Positions 10,543 through 22,018 of a stretch of 64,000 bases of DNA are shown here, in pieces (the first letter of the stretch is position 1; the number at the start of each line of letters is the position of its first letter). Made by a program: the position numbers and the translations under genes. The notes beneath the pieces were generated by a model, which had not been told where the DNA came from, searched no databases, and saw only the letters and a program-made list of their open reading frames with translations. Source of the DNA: Ilex aquifolium (Eukaryota > Streptophyta > Magnoliopsida > Aquifoliales > Aquifoliaceae); NCBI GenBank assembly GCA_951799425.1, contig OX637398.1:23136270-23200269 (forward strand), given 5' to 3'.

Positions 10543-11100
10543 CTTCTTGCCATCCCCTTAGCCTTCATTACACACCTTAAAACCCTAGAAAACATTAGAG
10601 AGAAAGAGGGGAAGAGAAAAACACAAGATCAAAGGTGAAAAACAAGGAATTTAAGGGTGATTCAAGATCCAAGCCCTAGATTTCCAAGAACATAAAGGTA
10701 GGGGTTTTCTCTCACTCACTTACATTGATGGCTAGGATATTTATATATGTATGTTTTGGCTATCAATGGTATATATATATGTTATGGAATCATCCTCTCT
10801 TAGGCTTTTTGGCAAAGATTACATGTTTTGAACAAAGTTAGGGTTTAATACCCATGAAATCTCTTTTCTAGTTTTAAAACCCTAGTTTTTAGGAGAGTGA
10901 TGTATTTCTTCTTAAATGCTTCTTTATTATGAACTTCAAAAACCGTAGTTGTTTGTGTTGGGTAGAAAAATGATGTTATTGTGATCTCATGTATTTTCTT
11001 TGTTGGTTGGGGAATTGTTACATAATATATCTCGGGGATTTTGGAGAGATGCTTGTAAAATGATATAAATATTGGAATTGTATGCTTGGTTGGGTAGTTT

Positions 11101-11540
11101 GTGATGCCTTGAGGGTGAGAGGTTCCTTATAAGGATGCTCATGCCAAGAGAGGAGAGTATGTGATTTCCCTCCAGAGGTTCCTTATAAGGATGCTTGAGT
11201 TTGTGATGCCTTGAGGGTGAGAGGTTCCTTATAAGGATGCTCATGCCAAGAGAGGAGAGTATGTGATTTCCCTCAAGAGGTTCCTTATAAGGATGCTTGA
11301 GTTTGTGATGCCTTGAGGGTGAGAGGTTCCTTATAAGGATGCTCATGCCAAGAGAGGAGAGTATGTGATTTTCCTCAAGAGGTTCCTTATAAGAATGCTT
11401 GAGTTTGTGATGCCTTGAGGGTGAGAGGTTCCTTATAAGGATGCTCATGCCAAAAGAGGATAGTAGGTGATTTTCCTCAAGAGGTTCCTTATAAGGATGC
11501 TTGAGTAACCAAGCCTTGAGGGTGAGAGGTTCCTTATAAG
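11101..11540 (+). repeat. 102-bp tandem repeat in LTR C1 (5' copy)
   Basis: Units start GTGATGCCTTGAGG at 11101, 11203, 11305 and 11407, followed by a diverged partial unit. The unit is a multiple of three, which creates a 34-residue periodic antisense frame (10987-11448) that I do not take as a gene. Confidence 0.92.
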
Positions 11541-11821
11541 GATGCTCATGCCAAAAGAGGACAATATTATATAATGTGTGGGAAATGGTTTATATTTTGA
11601 AAATGAATGTTTATTAGAATTGGTTATTATTGTTCATTTCTAGTACTATGGCTACTTAAACTTGAGATCAGTTGTAAAATGTCATTGTTTTACTGCAAAG
11701 ATTATGTATGCTATTTGTGAAATGAGACCGGCCGTTTTAAATGCTTTTCTAAACCTTGTATGGGTTTGAGAGAATTTTTCTACAGAGCTTCGTGCTCACC
11801 CCCTACTGCTAACATTTTTCA

Positions 11822-11914
11822 GATTACCCGCTTGAGGAGGACTTAAGGGTCGAGGAGCCCGCTACTTGGGAGACTCCACTTGACGGGAGTGTGGATCCCG
11901 AGGGTGACGCGTAG
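11822..11914 (+). other. Conserved 30-codon open frame in LTR C1 (5')
   Basis: DYPLEEDLRVEEP ... TAG, after the acceptor-like CTAACATTTTTCAG. Compared with the B copy I count 11 codons that differ synonymously and 9 that change the residue. Confidence 0.6.
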
Positions 11915-12181
11915 AGCGACCTCCTTTCCTTTTTGTACTAGACTAGGATATTCATTTTGAACCTTGTAAAGTCTAGTTTTCTTTTGTAATTCCGCTGCGC
12001 TACATTATTGGATTTTTGGGATGTAAGGGCCAAAATGGGTCTATTCTTTTGGGATAATGCTGTAAATTTTATGGATGACTTTATGAAGTCTTATTTATTG
12101 ATGGATTATTTTAGTGCTCTCACGATATGAATGTTTTAGAATGTAATGCCGTCCAGGGTGTGTTTTGGGGTGTTACAAAGT

Positions 12182-12193
12182 TGGTATCAGAGC
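12182..12193 (+). promoter_or_regulatory. Primer-binding site of C1
   Basis: TGGTATCAGAGC, complementary to the 3' end of initiator Met-tRNA, 4 nt after the LTR end. Confidence 0.9.
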
Positions 12194-12339
12194 TTAGGCT
12201 TTAGGTCTTACATGGGAGTTGTAGGTTATGGATTACCACCGGAAAGGTAGGACTAGGTTGAAGGAACCGTAGGCTTGTATTGGTTTGAAGCTATGTGTTT
12301 ATCAAATCGGTTAGATTCATTTTATATTTAGTGTAAGGG

Positions 12340-12707
12340 TTAATTATTTGTTCGAATTCGATGAGTTGTCTCGCTACGCAATCAAGTTTGTGGTCACTGA
12401 GGCAAGGAGAGCTAAACGCTTTGAACAAGATTTGAGGCCTTCCATCCGCGAGAAGCTGGTTACACTCTGAATTCGAGAATACAAGATCTCGTGAACGTGG
12501 ACATGGACGTGTACGTGGACGTGGACGCGGTTGAACAAAGACTTCAGACAATTGGAGAAGATGAAATTACTCAGACGAGAGCAGGCATGGACCCGCGCAA
12601 ATGCTTTGCATGCAGAGAGTATGGGCACTTCAAACATAGATGCCCCTTGTTTCCCCCAATGACCAAGCAAGCAACCGAGCGAGTACCAGCAAACAAGCCA
12701 CCTCTAC
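12340..12707 (+). pseudogene. gag: C1 gag C-terminal fragment, part 1 (cut by element E)
   Basis: Homologous to G2 gag from its [11 protein letters not shown] region onward (AKRFEQ, REK), then a stop, an acidic/RG-coding GTGGAC repeat and a CCHC zinc knuckle (CFACREYGHFKHRC, about 12600-12640). The capsid N-terminal part is missing. The frame stops at 12707, where element E inserted, and resumes at 21494. Confidence 0.8.
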
Positions 12708-13096
12708 TGTGAAACCCCGGAAAATTTAAACTTTGACGAACAAGGGCAATAGGTGAATTGCCACTTCAGTACTAGTTGAAAAACTGAATTTTTCTAAATC
12801 TCGGATGACGAAACGGATTCCACCGTTGGATTCGTCTCGCGAAATCTAGTTACCACGTCAAATTTCGTTGAATTCCGAGATAGTCGGATTTTTCGCGTTT
12901 TACGAGACGAACGGGCCTCGGGTGACCCCGTGCACGAAATTTTTAGAAAATTTTAAAGTTTGGGGAAATATTAGAAGCAAGTTGAAATAAAAATAATTCG
13001 AACTTGAACCGGAGCGAAATTTAGTCGTTTCGGGATTAAAACGGACCCGAAATTAAATAGGACATGTGGCCAATTGTGGGCCAAGTATCCTAAAAA

Positions 13097-13104
13097 TATA
13101 AATA
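13097..13104 (+). promoter_or_regulatory. TATA box in LTR E
   Basis: TATAAATA followed by a CT/purine-rich leader. The same motif lies near 19010 in the 3' LTR. Confidence 0.65.
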
Positions 13105-15104
13105 GGGGCCTAAAGTCTGAAAAATCAGACTTCTCCTTCACCATTTCAGCCGGTTTCAGCCGAGAGAAAAGAAGAGAGGGAAAATGAGAGAAAACTCCAC
13201 CTTCTCTCTACGATCTACTCCGTTCTAGCGCTCAAATCGACTCGGGCCAAGAACAAGAGTTGCTCTACGCGTCGAGGGCTACGCGTGGGTACCAAAAACG
13301 ACGGTTTTCACCGAACGTTGGAGGGCCAAAAATTTGGAAGTGAAGGATTCAAGCTTGCTTTGAGTTCTAGGAGTTTCCCACGGCGATTCTACACGCTACA
13401 AGAAGTAGGGTTTTCTTCCTACTTAGGTTTATTTCCAACCTAGGAAGGTTATATGGAATGGGTAGGTGTATATATATATATGTATCACTTGCCTATTGTG
13501 GTTATTTGGGTGAAATGGGTATTGAGAATGGGTAGCATGGTTTAAATCACACTCTCTAGTTTAATGTACCACCAATGTATTTCATGTGTGGGAAATGGGT
13601 ACCAAATGTGCTAAGCAAGGTTGGTATGAAATGGGTAAATTTTATAAAGGAGCTTGAAGTATGGAAAATTGATATGGGAAATTGGGTAAAGTGAACTCCT
13701 AAATGAAATGGACATTTAGGAATGGTTCTTGATAATTTCTTGAGAAAGTATGATATATGAACATTAAGGAATAGATAGAATAAATTTTATCTTGAGTTGA
13801 TCGAGTGGAAGTCACTTATGTGAGTTCTTGATCCATGTGAGGAGAATTGAGCATGATTATGATTATATAATTGTATGCTTGCATAATGTTTGTTTAAATG
13901 CCAATATGGATTTAAGTGTGTTAAATTGCATGGGAATTGTGAAAACATGCTTTCGGATTTGTTGTTGGATGTTATGTGTAAGGAAATGTAGATGTACACA
14001 TACTTGTGATATATGTTGACAAAGTGTTGAATTGTGGTATTTATATGCTTATGATATGAAGTACCATGGATATGTGGATTTATCTTGTGATTGTTCATAT
14101 GACACTCATACATATTGAACATGTGGATAAGGTGCAATGATACATTACATTGCATTCTCATGGGTACATCACATTCATGGGTCGTAGGCATGAGTGTGGG
14201 TGTGTGCATGAGTTGTGGATCAAACACCAAATCTTGGTGGTTGGTATGTGAACTCGGGAAAGTCGGGATCGAAGATCCGACTGAGTTGCACGGTTGCATT
14301 GCATAAGGAAAACTTGTGTCGGGTATAGCAAGTAGGGCTAGACACTCCCTCGGGTGAAAAACCCGGAACCACTGGTTCATACACTCCTACGGTGCAAGTC
14401 CAAAAAGTGTAGATAGGCCCACGGAGCCGGCGGTGCGATTCCAAAATACGTTGCCCAGGAAGACACAAGATTTTGTTGTATAAAAAAAAATACCCATTCA
14501 ATGGGTAGCCTCAAACAATGATTGGGTTTTTATAAAGACATAACTTTTAATTCAAACGATCATTGGGAGGGTTTTTCCGTCAATAGACGGGTTCATACAC
14601 ATTGGCTTTTGCATTGTGTGGTGGGAGCCGGTAAAGGCTCGGTTTAAGGTTCATGAGTGAGTTCCATCTCATATCTTGGCATGGCATAGCATGGTGCATT
14701 CTAACATAGTAGTGTATACTCTTGTTGGATTGGTTGATGTTTGTTGATTGTTGCATGTGCACAATTCATATGCACTTAGGTTGGGGAGTAGCCTCTGTAG
14801 GAGGATTTCCTATTGAGCGTGGCTCACCCTTTATGGGAAAAACATTTCAGGTGTGGGTTTTGCACCGGCGGATGGCTCACTTGGAGAGCATCAAGCATGA
14901 AGGGGGCCGGCTTGTGGCCTTGGTTTGAGTGTTGTAAAACTTTTCTTAAAATTCCATTTTGATGTGTAAATTATGGAATGAACTGTAATGGAACTTGTAT
15001 AAGTTATGTATTATATGGAAATCCTTGTCAAACATGTATTTGATGAATTGGGAAGGGTTTTGAATGGATTGGAAATGAAAAATGGTTGAAAATGGCAAAA
15101 CTGG

Positions 15105-15272
15105 GCAGAGAGTACCAGTACCGGGTACCGGTACGGAATGGTACCGGTACTGGACACCGGTACCCTCTTTCCAGTGGGTTGACAGTACCGGTACCGGGTA
15201 CCGGTACTGAATGGTACCGGTACTGGATACCGGTACCCCCTTTCCAGTGGGTTGATAGTACCGGTACCGGTA
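15105..15272 (+). repeat. GTACCGGTAC minisatellite in LTR E (5')
   Basis: A ~73-bp unit rich in GTACCGGTAC palindromes, separated by a CTTTCCAGTGGGTTGA spacer. The 3' LTR copy (21019-21219) is about 38 bp longer. Confidence 0.9.
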
Positions 15273-15552
15273 CTCTCTTCAAAATTTTCAGATTTTCACA
15301 CTGCTTCGCCCTATTTTCAATCTACGTTTCCTTTCCCTCCAATGATGTAAATGGAGTATAAATCATGGTATATCGAATATTGGTTGAACCCAAATGAATA
15401 ATCGAATCCGGTTAACAATGGTGAATTAAGATCCCGGTTAAGGGGATGCTACTACCGTGGTGTTAGGTTGAGTGACATCCATGGTTATTTCCGCGGGTTG
15501 ACGGGTGGTCAACGGTTAATATAGGACCCCCGGAGATTGGGGCGTCACAGCT

Positions 15553-15564
15553 TGGTATCAGAGC
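15553..15564 (+). promoter_or_regulatory. Primer-binding site of element E
   Basis: TGGTATCAGAGC, initiator Met-tRNA type, 3 nt after the LTR. Confidence 0.9.
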
Positions 15565-16011
15565 ATAGGTTATAGATCTTATGTGGTCTTGTGGGAAATG
15601 AGTCTATCATCTTCCACTGCAAGAATGAAAGAGGTTTAGAGCTTAGGTTTACGATTCACCTAAGGCTTGATGGGCATGGGTTTTAGACCATTGCATTCCA
15701 TGTGCATCTCACGTTATGTGCTATATTTGCTACATGTTATGTGTTCTACTTGGTACATGTTATGTGTTACTTGTTGTGTGACTTGTATGCATGATGAATG
15801 TGCATAGTGAAAAGTATTCTAACCCTAGTGTTTAGAGAACTTAACCTTGGGAGTGGGAAAACAAATGAACGGGAAAGTTCAAAGTGTAAGGGTCCACTAT
15901 TGGAGGCATATGCCCTACTAGTGAGACAGTGAGAAAGATTTGAACGTTTTAACTTTGGTCTCTATCTAGGGATACTAAGCCGTTGTACCATTGCTATTGA
16001 CCTGTGTGTAG

Positions 16012-16911
16012 ATGTCATATAGAGGAAGGGGACGTCTAGGCGGTGGACGGAACAACCAACCACTACCGGCTTTGGACCAACAAGCCTATATGGAGGCTAT
16101 GAGTACGATGGCTGCTAACCTAGCACAGGCAAGCGCCAATTTGAGCCAAGGGGCTCAAGCCATCCAAAGGAGTTTAAGTTCCATGGGCCATCAACGGCCA
16201 TGGAAAAAGCAAAAGACATCGAGCCCACAAGAATCATCGGGGCAGGGCCGCGGCTATCAAGGCCAAGGCCAAGGGCAAACCTCCCAAAGTAGTGGGCACT
16301 TCAGGGTTCCCAGCCAAGCGGGGCAGGGGCCATGTTATCATTGTCGCCAAGTGGGTCATAAGAGGAGGGATTGTCCTCAGAGGCATGGATCACAGGAGGG
16401 GGTTCAAGCCCAAAATCTTTTGTCCCAAGGAGGGAAGAAATTCAAGGGAACGTTTCAAGAAGGCCAGAAGACATGCTTCTATTGTCGACAACCGGGCCAT
16501 AGGAAGAAGGATTGCCCCTTGAGGCAAACCTCACAGAGTTCCGAGACTTCTCAATCCCAGTCGTCGGTGGGGCTCACACAGGCATGTGTTGTTCTTCCCT
16601 ATTCCACTATGGACCAGAGAAATCAGTCCCAACTACAGGGCGTTGTACAAGTCCCTAGTACGCCGCGTGCGGAGACTCCGCAATCAAACCGGATGAGCCA
16701 AGGTATGGGCCAAGGCCAAGAACAAGACTCTGAAGCGACAACATTGGAGACCCAGGAAACGGTCTTTGACGTTGCACCACAGAGTGAGTCGGGGGATCAG
16801 ACAGCGACCCACGGTACATCACTTATTCCTTATTTATGGGTACACGTTTTATTTGACTTGAGCGTGTCAAATACCGTTATTTTTCATGTTTTGTGCATGG
16901 TACAATTTTAA
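16012..16911 (+). pseudogene. gag: Gag of element E without capsid, running into a dead protease
   Basis: ATG at 16012 directly follows GTGTGTAG, an acceptor-like site. N-terminus MSYRGRGRLGGGRNN is RG-rich. Two CCHC zinc knuckles follow (CYHCRQVGHKRRDC at about residues 108-121 and CFYCRQPGHRKKDC at about 152-165), which bind nucleic acid. The capsid domain expected before the knuckles in this family (about 200 residues) is absent; a Gln/Ser-rich linker joins the ends. The C-terminus enters protease, but the expected Asp-Thr-Gly active site reads DLSVS (about residue 278). The frame is open, 299 codons. It could still bind RNA but not build a particle by itself (inference). Confidence 0.82.
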
Positions 16912-17159
16912 ACATTATAACCCTAGAAGAGTCCTCAGGGGTGAATTCCACCTTAGGGACTAGGGCCTGCATTGATCAGATATGACGGTTGTGAGTTAGA
17001 GATCTCGGGGACTCTACTCACTATGGACCTTAGGGTCGTGGACATGTCGGGTTTGATGTCATCCTGAGAATGGGTTGATTGACGGCACACTGCGTCGTCG
17101 TTGATTGTGATCGTAAGAGGATCACTGCTTACACACCGAATGGTGTTTGTTTCAAATTC

Positions 17160-18576
17160 CAGGGGGAAAAGCACGACTCTTTATCCCAAATCGTGTATGG
17201 TTTCCGTTGGCACGGACGGTAGATGGGTTGGCTTGCGAGCCTTATCTTGGAGGACGAGGTGAGACAAGAGTTGGGTCTACCTCGGGTTGTCTGTGAGTAT
17301 GGGGATATTTTTCGGATGAACTACCGGGATTACCTACACATAGGAATGTAGAATTTACCATTGAGTTGCATCCCGGTACGTCGCCCATTTCTATGACTCT
17401 GCATAGAATGGAACCAGTAGAGTTGTGAAAACTCTAGGTCCGAATACAAGAATTGTTGAACAAGGACTTCGTTAGACCAAATACTTCACCTTGGGGTGCT
17501 TTGGTGCTAATGACCAAATTTATGGAGGAAGCTTACTTCACCTCTTATTCTAGTAGTTCCGGAGAGGGGACAGAAGTACACAGTGAATTGTGATGCTTCT
17601 AAGGACGGACATGGATGGGTATTAATGTAGTCCGCGAGAACGGTGGCTTATGGTTCTGGACAACTAAAGAACCACAAGCAAAATTATCTTATACGTGACA
17701 TGGAGTTGGCGGCCATTATCTTGCCTTGAAAGCTTGGCGCCACTACGTATATGGTGAGAAGTTTGAGGCGTTATCAGACCACAAAAGTCTGAGATATATC
17801 TTTACACAACGGGACCTCAACATGAGGCAACGCAGGTGGATGAAATAATTGGAGGGTTACGACTTCACTTTGCATTATCATCCTGGTAAGGCAAATGTGG
17901 TAACTAATGCACTTAGCCGGAAGTTACAGGAACTTGTGGCTAGTGTGGCCCACCGAGAGTGGCGGATGCTTGAGAGTGTGGGACAGTACGGGCTGTATTA
18001 TCGGGGTCAGACTCAGGGTATTTTAGGGAGCTTGGTGACTATGCCTTCCCTACTGAGCAGAGTGATCGATCCCCACGAACAGGACCCAGATTTGTTATCT
18101 ATCAGGGACCGGGTACGTCTAGGTGGCACGAAGATGTACCATAATCTTCATGACCAGTGTTACTGGAGTAGAATAAAGAGACACGTTGAAAACCTTGTCA
18201 GTAGATGTCTCACATGTCGACAGGTGAAGGCTGGGCACTAGAGACTAACAGAGCTGCTCTAGCCCTTGGAGGTGGCTGAGTGGAAGTGGGAGCATGTCAC
18301 AATGGGTTTTGTGACCCACTTGCCACGGACATCGCGGGGACATGATGCGGTGTGAGTGAGAGTGGACCGGCTTACTAAGTCGGCACGCCTTTTGACAGTG
18401 CGGATGACCCTCACACAGGAGGAATTCTGCAGGTTATATGCACGGGATATGTGATGCCTTTACGGACGGACTTGGTTGCGTCTAGAACCTAGTCCGGGAA
18501 TGAGACGGATACATGTGGGACAATTTAGACAGTATTGTTGTAACTTATGCATATAATCGAATGTGCATGAGGGTGT
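17160..18576 (+). pseudogene. pol: Pol remnant of element E with RT core and integrase core deleted
   Basis: Matches the E'' pol in pieces: protease-RT linker and RT start (17210-17510); a jump of about 0.7 kb that removes the RT palm with its YxDD-type motif (junction near 17515-17530); RNase H (17560-17930, with frameshifts and stops); integrase zinc finger (about 18125-18235); start of the integrase core; then a second deletion from about 18455 that removes the second Asp, the Glu region and the chromodomain. Multiple stops. It cannot supply any enzyme. Confidence 0.88.
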
Positions 18577-18596
18577 GAATTTCGGGGACGAAATTC
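18577..18596 (+). promoter_or_regulatory. Pre-PPT hairpin, element E
   Basis: GAATTTCG-GGGA-CGAAATTC. Stem positions 1 and 3 differ from the B/C/F/G hairpin, and both pairs are compensated. Confidence 0.75.
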
Positions 18597-18600
18597 TTTT

Positions 18601-18610
18601 AAGGGGGGAA
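18601..18610 (+). promoter_or_regulatory. Polypurine tract, element E
   Basis: AAGGGGGGAA, 3 nt before the 3' LTR. Confidence 0.8.
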
Positions 18611-18613
18611 GAA

Positions 18614-21493
18614 TGTGAAACCCCGGAAAATTTAAACTTTGACGAACAAGGGCAATAGGTGAATTGCCACTTCGGTACTAGTTGAAAAACTGAATTTTTC
18701 TAAATCTCGGATGACGAAACGGATTCCACCGTTGGATTCGTCTCGCGAAATCTAGTTACCACGTCAAATTTCGTTGAATTCCGAGATAGTCGGATTTTTC
18801 GCGTTTTACGAGACGAACGGGCCTCGGGTGACCCCGTGCACGAAATTTTTAGAAAATTTTAAAGTTTGGGGAAATATTAGAGGCAAGTTGAAATAAAAAT
18901 AATTCGAACTTGAACCGGAGCGAAATTTAGTCGTTTCGGGATTAAAACGGACCCGAAATTAAATAGGACATGTGGCCAATTGTGGGCCAAGTATCCTAAA
19001 AATATAAATAGAGGCCTAAAGTCTGAAAAATCAGACTTCTCCTTCACCATTTCAGCCGGTTTCAGCCGAGAGAAAAGAAGAGAGGGAAAATGAGAGAAAA
19101 CTCCACCTTCTCTCTACGATCTACTCCGTTCTAGCGCTCAAATCGACTCGGGCCAAGAACAAGAGTTGCTCTACGCGTCGAGGGCTACGCGTGGGTACCA
19201 AAAACGACGGTTTTCACCGAACGTTGGAGGGCCGAAAATTTGGAAGTGAAGGATTCAAGCTTGCTTTGAGTTCTAGGAGTTTCCCACGGCGATTCTACAC
19301 GCTACAAGAAGTAGGGTTTTCTTCATACTTAGGTTTATTTCCAACCTAGGAATGTTATATGGAATGGGTAGGTGTATATATATATATGTATCACTTGCCT
19401 ATTGTGGTTATTTGGGTGAAATGGGTATTGAGAATGGGTAGCATGATTTAAATCACACTCTCTAGTTTAATGTACCACCAATGTATTTCATGTGTGGGAA
19501 ATGGGTACCAAATGTGCTAAGCAAGGTTGGTATGAAATGGGTAAATTTTATAAAGGAGCTTGAAGTATGGAAAATTGATATGGGAAATTGGGTAAAGTGA
19601 ACTCCTAAATGAAATGGACATTTAGGAATGGTTCTTGATAATTTCTTGAGAAAGTATGATATATGAACATTAAGGAATAGATAGAATAAATTTTATCTTG
19701 AGTTGATCGAGTGGAAGTCACTTATGTGAGTTCTTGATCCATGTGAGGAGAATTGAGCATGATTATGATTATATAATTGTATGCTTGCATAGTGTTTGTT
19801 TAAATGCCAATATGGATTTAAGTGTGTTAAATTGCATGGGAATTGTGAAAACATGCTTTCGGATTTGTTGTTGGATGTTATGTGTAAGGAAATGTAGATG
19901 TACACATACTTGTGATATATGTTGACAAAGTGTTGAATTGTGGTATTTATATATGCTTATGATATGAAGTACCATGGATATGTGGATTTATCTTGTGATT
20001 GTTCATATGACACTCATACATATTGAACATGTGGATAAGGTGCAATGATACATTACATTGCATTCTCATGGGTACATCACATTCATGGGTCGTAGGCATG
20101 AGTGTGGGTGTGCGCATGAGTTGTGGATCAAACACCAAATCTTGGTGGTTGGTATGTGAACTCGGGAAAGTCGGGATCGAAGATCCGACTGAGTTGCACG
20201 GTTGCATTGCATAAGGAAAACTTGTGTCGGGTATAGCAAGTAGGGCTAGACACTCCCTCGGGTGAAAAACCCGGAACCACTGGTTCATACACTCCTACGG
20301 TGCAAGTCCAAAAAGTGTAGATAGGCCCACGGAGCCGGCGGTGCGATTCCAAAATCCGTTGCCCAGGAAGACACAAGATTTTGTTGTATAAAAAAAAATA
20401 CCCATTCAATGGGTAGCCTCAAACAATGATTGGGTTTTTATAAAGACATAACTTTTAATTCAAACGATCATTGGGAGGGTTTTTCCGTCAATAGACGGGT
20501 TCATACACATTGGCTTTTGCATTGTGTGGTGGGAGCCGGTAAAGGCTCGGTTTAAGGTTCATGAGTGAGTTCCATCTCATATCTTGGCATGGCATAGCAT
20601 GGTGCATTCTAACATAGTAGTGTATACTCTTGTTGGATTGGTTGATGTTTGTTGATTGTTGCATGTGCACAATTCATATGCACTTAGGTTGGGGAGTAGC
20701 CTCTGTAGGAGGATTTCCTATTGAGCGTGGCTCACCCTTTATGGGAAAAACATTTCAGGTGTGGGTTTTGCACCGGCGGATGGCTCACTTTGAGAGCATC
20801 AAGCACGAAGGGGGCCGGCTTGTGGCCTTGGTTTGAGTGTTGTAAAACTTTTCTTAAAATTCCATTTTGATGTGTAAATTATGGAATGAACTGTAATGGA
20901 ACTTGTATAAGTTATGTATTGTATGGAAATCCTTGTCAAACATGTATTTGATGAATTGGGAAGGGTTTTGAATGGATTGGAAATGAAAAATGGTTGAAAA
21001 TGGCAAAACTGGGCAGAGAGTACCGGTACCGGGTACCGGTACGGAATGGTACCGGTACTGGACACCGGTACCCTCTTTCCAGTGGGTTGACAGTACCGGT
21101 ACCGGGTACCGGTACTGAATGGTACCGGTACTGGATACCGGTACCCCCTTTCCAGTGGGTTGATAGTACCGGTACCGGGTACCGGTACTGAATGGTACCG
21201 GTACTAGGTACCGGTACTCTCTTCAAAATTTTCAGATTTTCACACTGCTTCGCCCTATTTTCAATCTACGTTTCCTTTCCCTCCAATGATGTAAATGGAT
21301 TATAAATCATGGTATATCGAATATTGGTTGAACCCAAATGAATAATCGAATCCGGTTAACAATGGTGAATTAAGATCCCGGTTAAGGGGATGCTACTACC
21401 GTGGTGTTAGGTTGAGTGACATCCATGGTTATTTCCGCGGGTTGACGGGTGGTCAACGGTTAATATAGGACCCCCGGAGATTGGGGCGTCACA
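18614..21493 (+). repeat. 3' LTR of element E (2880 bp)
   Basis: Near-identical to 12708-15549. The length difference comes from the palindrome minisatellite (21019-21219) and a 2-bp AT difference near 19950. Confidence 0.93.
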
Positions 21494-22018
21494 TCTACAA
21501 AGGCCAGCACAGCAGAGACCTCAGATAGCTCGAGGAGTGGGAGGCGTACCAGAGAGAATAGGCACGGATGCACGCCGATGTTTTGCCTGTGGAGGTGTTG
21601 GGCACTTCATAGATAATTGTCCATTGCTTTCTACCAAGACCAACCAAGCAACTGGGCGAGTGAATGCAAACAGGCCACCGCTATGACCGCCACTACCACC
21701 ACAGAGACCGTTACAAACTCAAGCCCCCGGCGGCGCCAATCAAGGAAGGGTTTTTGCTTTGACTCAACCGGAGGAAGATGCCTCCAATGCCGTGGTGGAA
21801 GGTATTGCTCTTCTCTACCATTCTTGGGCCCGAATTTTATTGGATTCCTATGCGACTCATTCTTCTATACGTACTGCGGACGTTGTGGAATTGGGATTGA
21901 GTTCCGAGGAGCTAGAACATGCTTTATATGTTGACTTGCCTACGGGAGAACAGGGGGATACCAGGCTAGTCTGTAAGGGTTACGTGCAAGCGGATTACAT
22001 TTCAGTTACCAGTAGGTT
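21494..22018 (+). pseudogene. gag: C1 gag C-terminal fragment, part 2
   Basis: Continues the C1 frame after the TSD: a second CCHC knuckle (CFACGGVGHFIDNC, about 21585), the Pro/Gln-rich linker with one TGA at an Arg position (about 21684), then the protease start where the active site reads DSYATHS instead of DSGATHS (about 21852). The frame leaves gag-pol homology after PTGEQGDT and runs into LTR-derived sequence. Confidence 0.8.

Larger units (their letters stand above)
10058..12177 (+). repeat. 5' LTR of C1 (2120 bp)
   Basis: Runs TGTAACACCCCGC to GGGGTGTTACA. Contains CTACCGGTAG palindromes (10320-10481), TATA (10535-10542), a donor-like site (10697/10698), 102-bp tandem repeats (11101-11540) and the conserved 93-bp frame (11822-11914). 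Confidence 0.9.
12708..15549 (+). repeat. 5' LTR of element E (2842 bp)
   Basis: Runs TGTGAAACCCC to GGGGCGTCACA. TATA at 13097-13104; a donor-like AGAA|GTAGGG near 13404; an acceptor-like AACATTTCAG near 14850; palindrome minisatellite 15105-15272. Frames reported in it on both strands are non-coding. Confidence 0.92.
12708..21493 (+). mobile_element. Element E: young but defective chromovirus, TSD TCTAC
   Basis: Complete LTR-internal-LTR insertion of 8786 bp with a perfect 5-bp duplication TCTAC (12703-12707 and 21494-21498) inside the C1 gag frame. LTRs differ at about 16 sites plus one minisatellite length change. The internal region has primer site, hairpin and polypurine tract but lacks capsid, RT core and integrase core. 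Confidence 0.95.

Noticed and set aside
10987..11448. Antisense 153-codon frame with a perfect 34-residue repeat
   Set aside because: It is the shadow of a 102-bp tandem repeat in the C1 LTR; a unit divisible by three keeps any one frame open. Copy number differs between the two LTRs, and the region lies in the putative leader intron.
11101..11540. CRISPR-like array of regular repeats
   Set aside because: Contiguous tandem units with no unique spacers, inside a plant LTR.
14580..14928. Small frames on both strands in the E LTR, repeated in the 3' LTR
   Set aside because: They recur only because the two LTRs are near-identical. E'' shows frameshifts and different residues at the same place, unlike the 93-bp frame of the Tekay LTRs.
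15028..15361. Frames full of Val-Pro and Gly-Thr around the palindromes
   Set aside because: Reading of the GTACCGGTAC minisatellite; the two strands give the same peptide type because the unit is palindromic.
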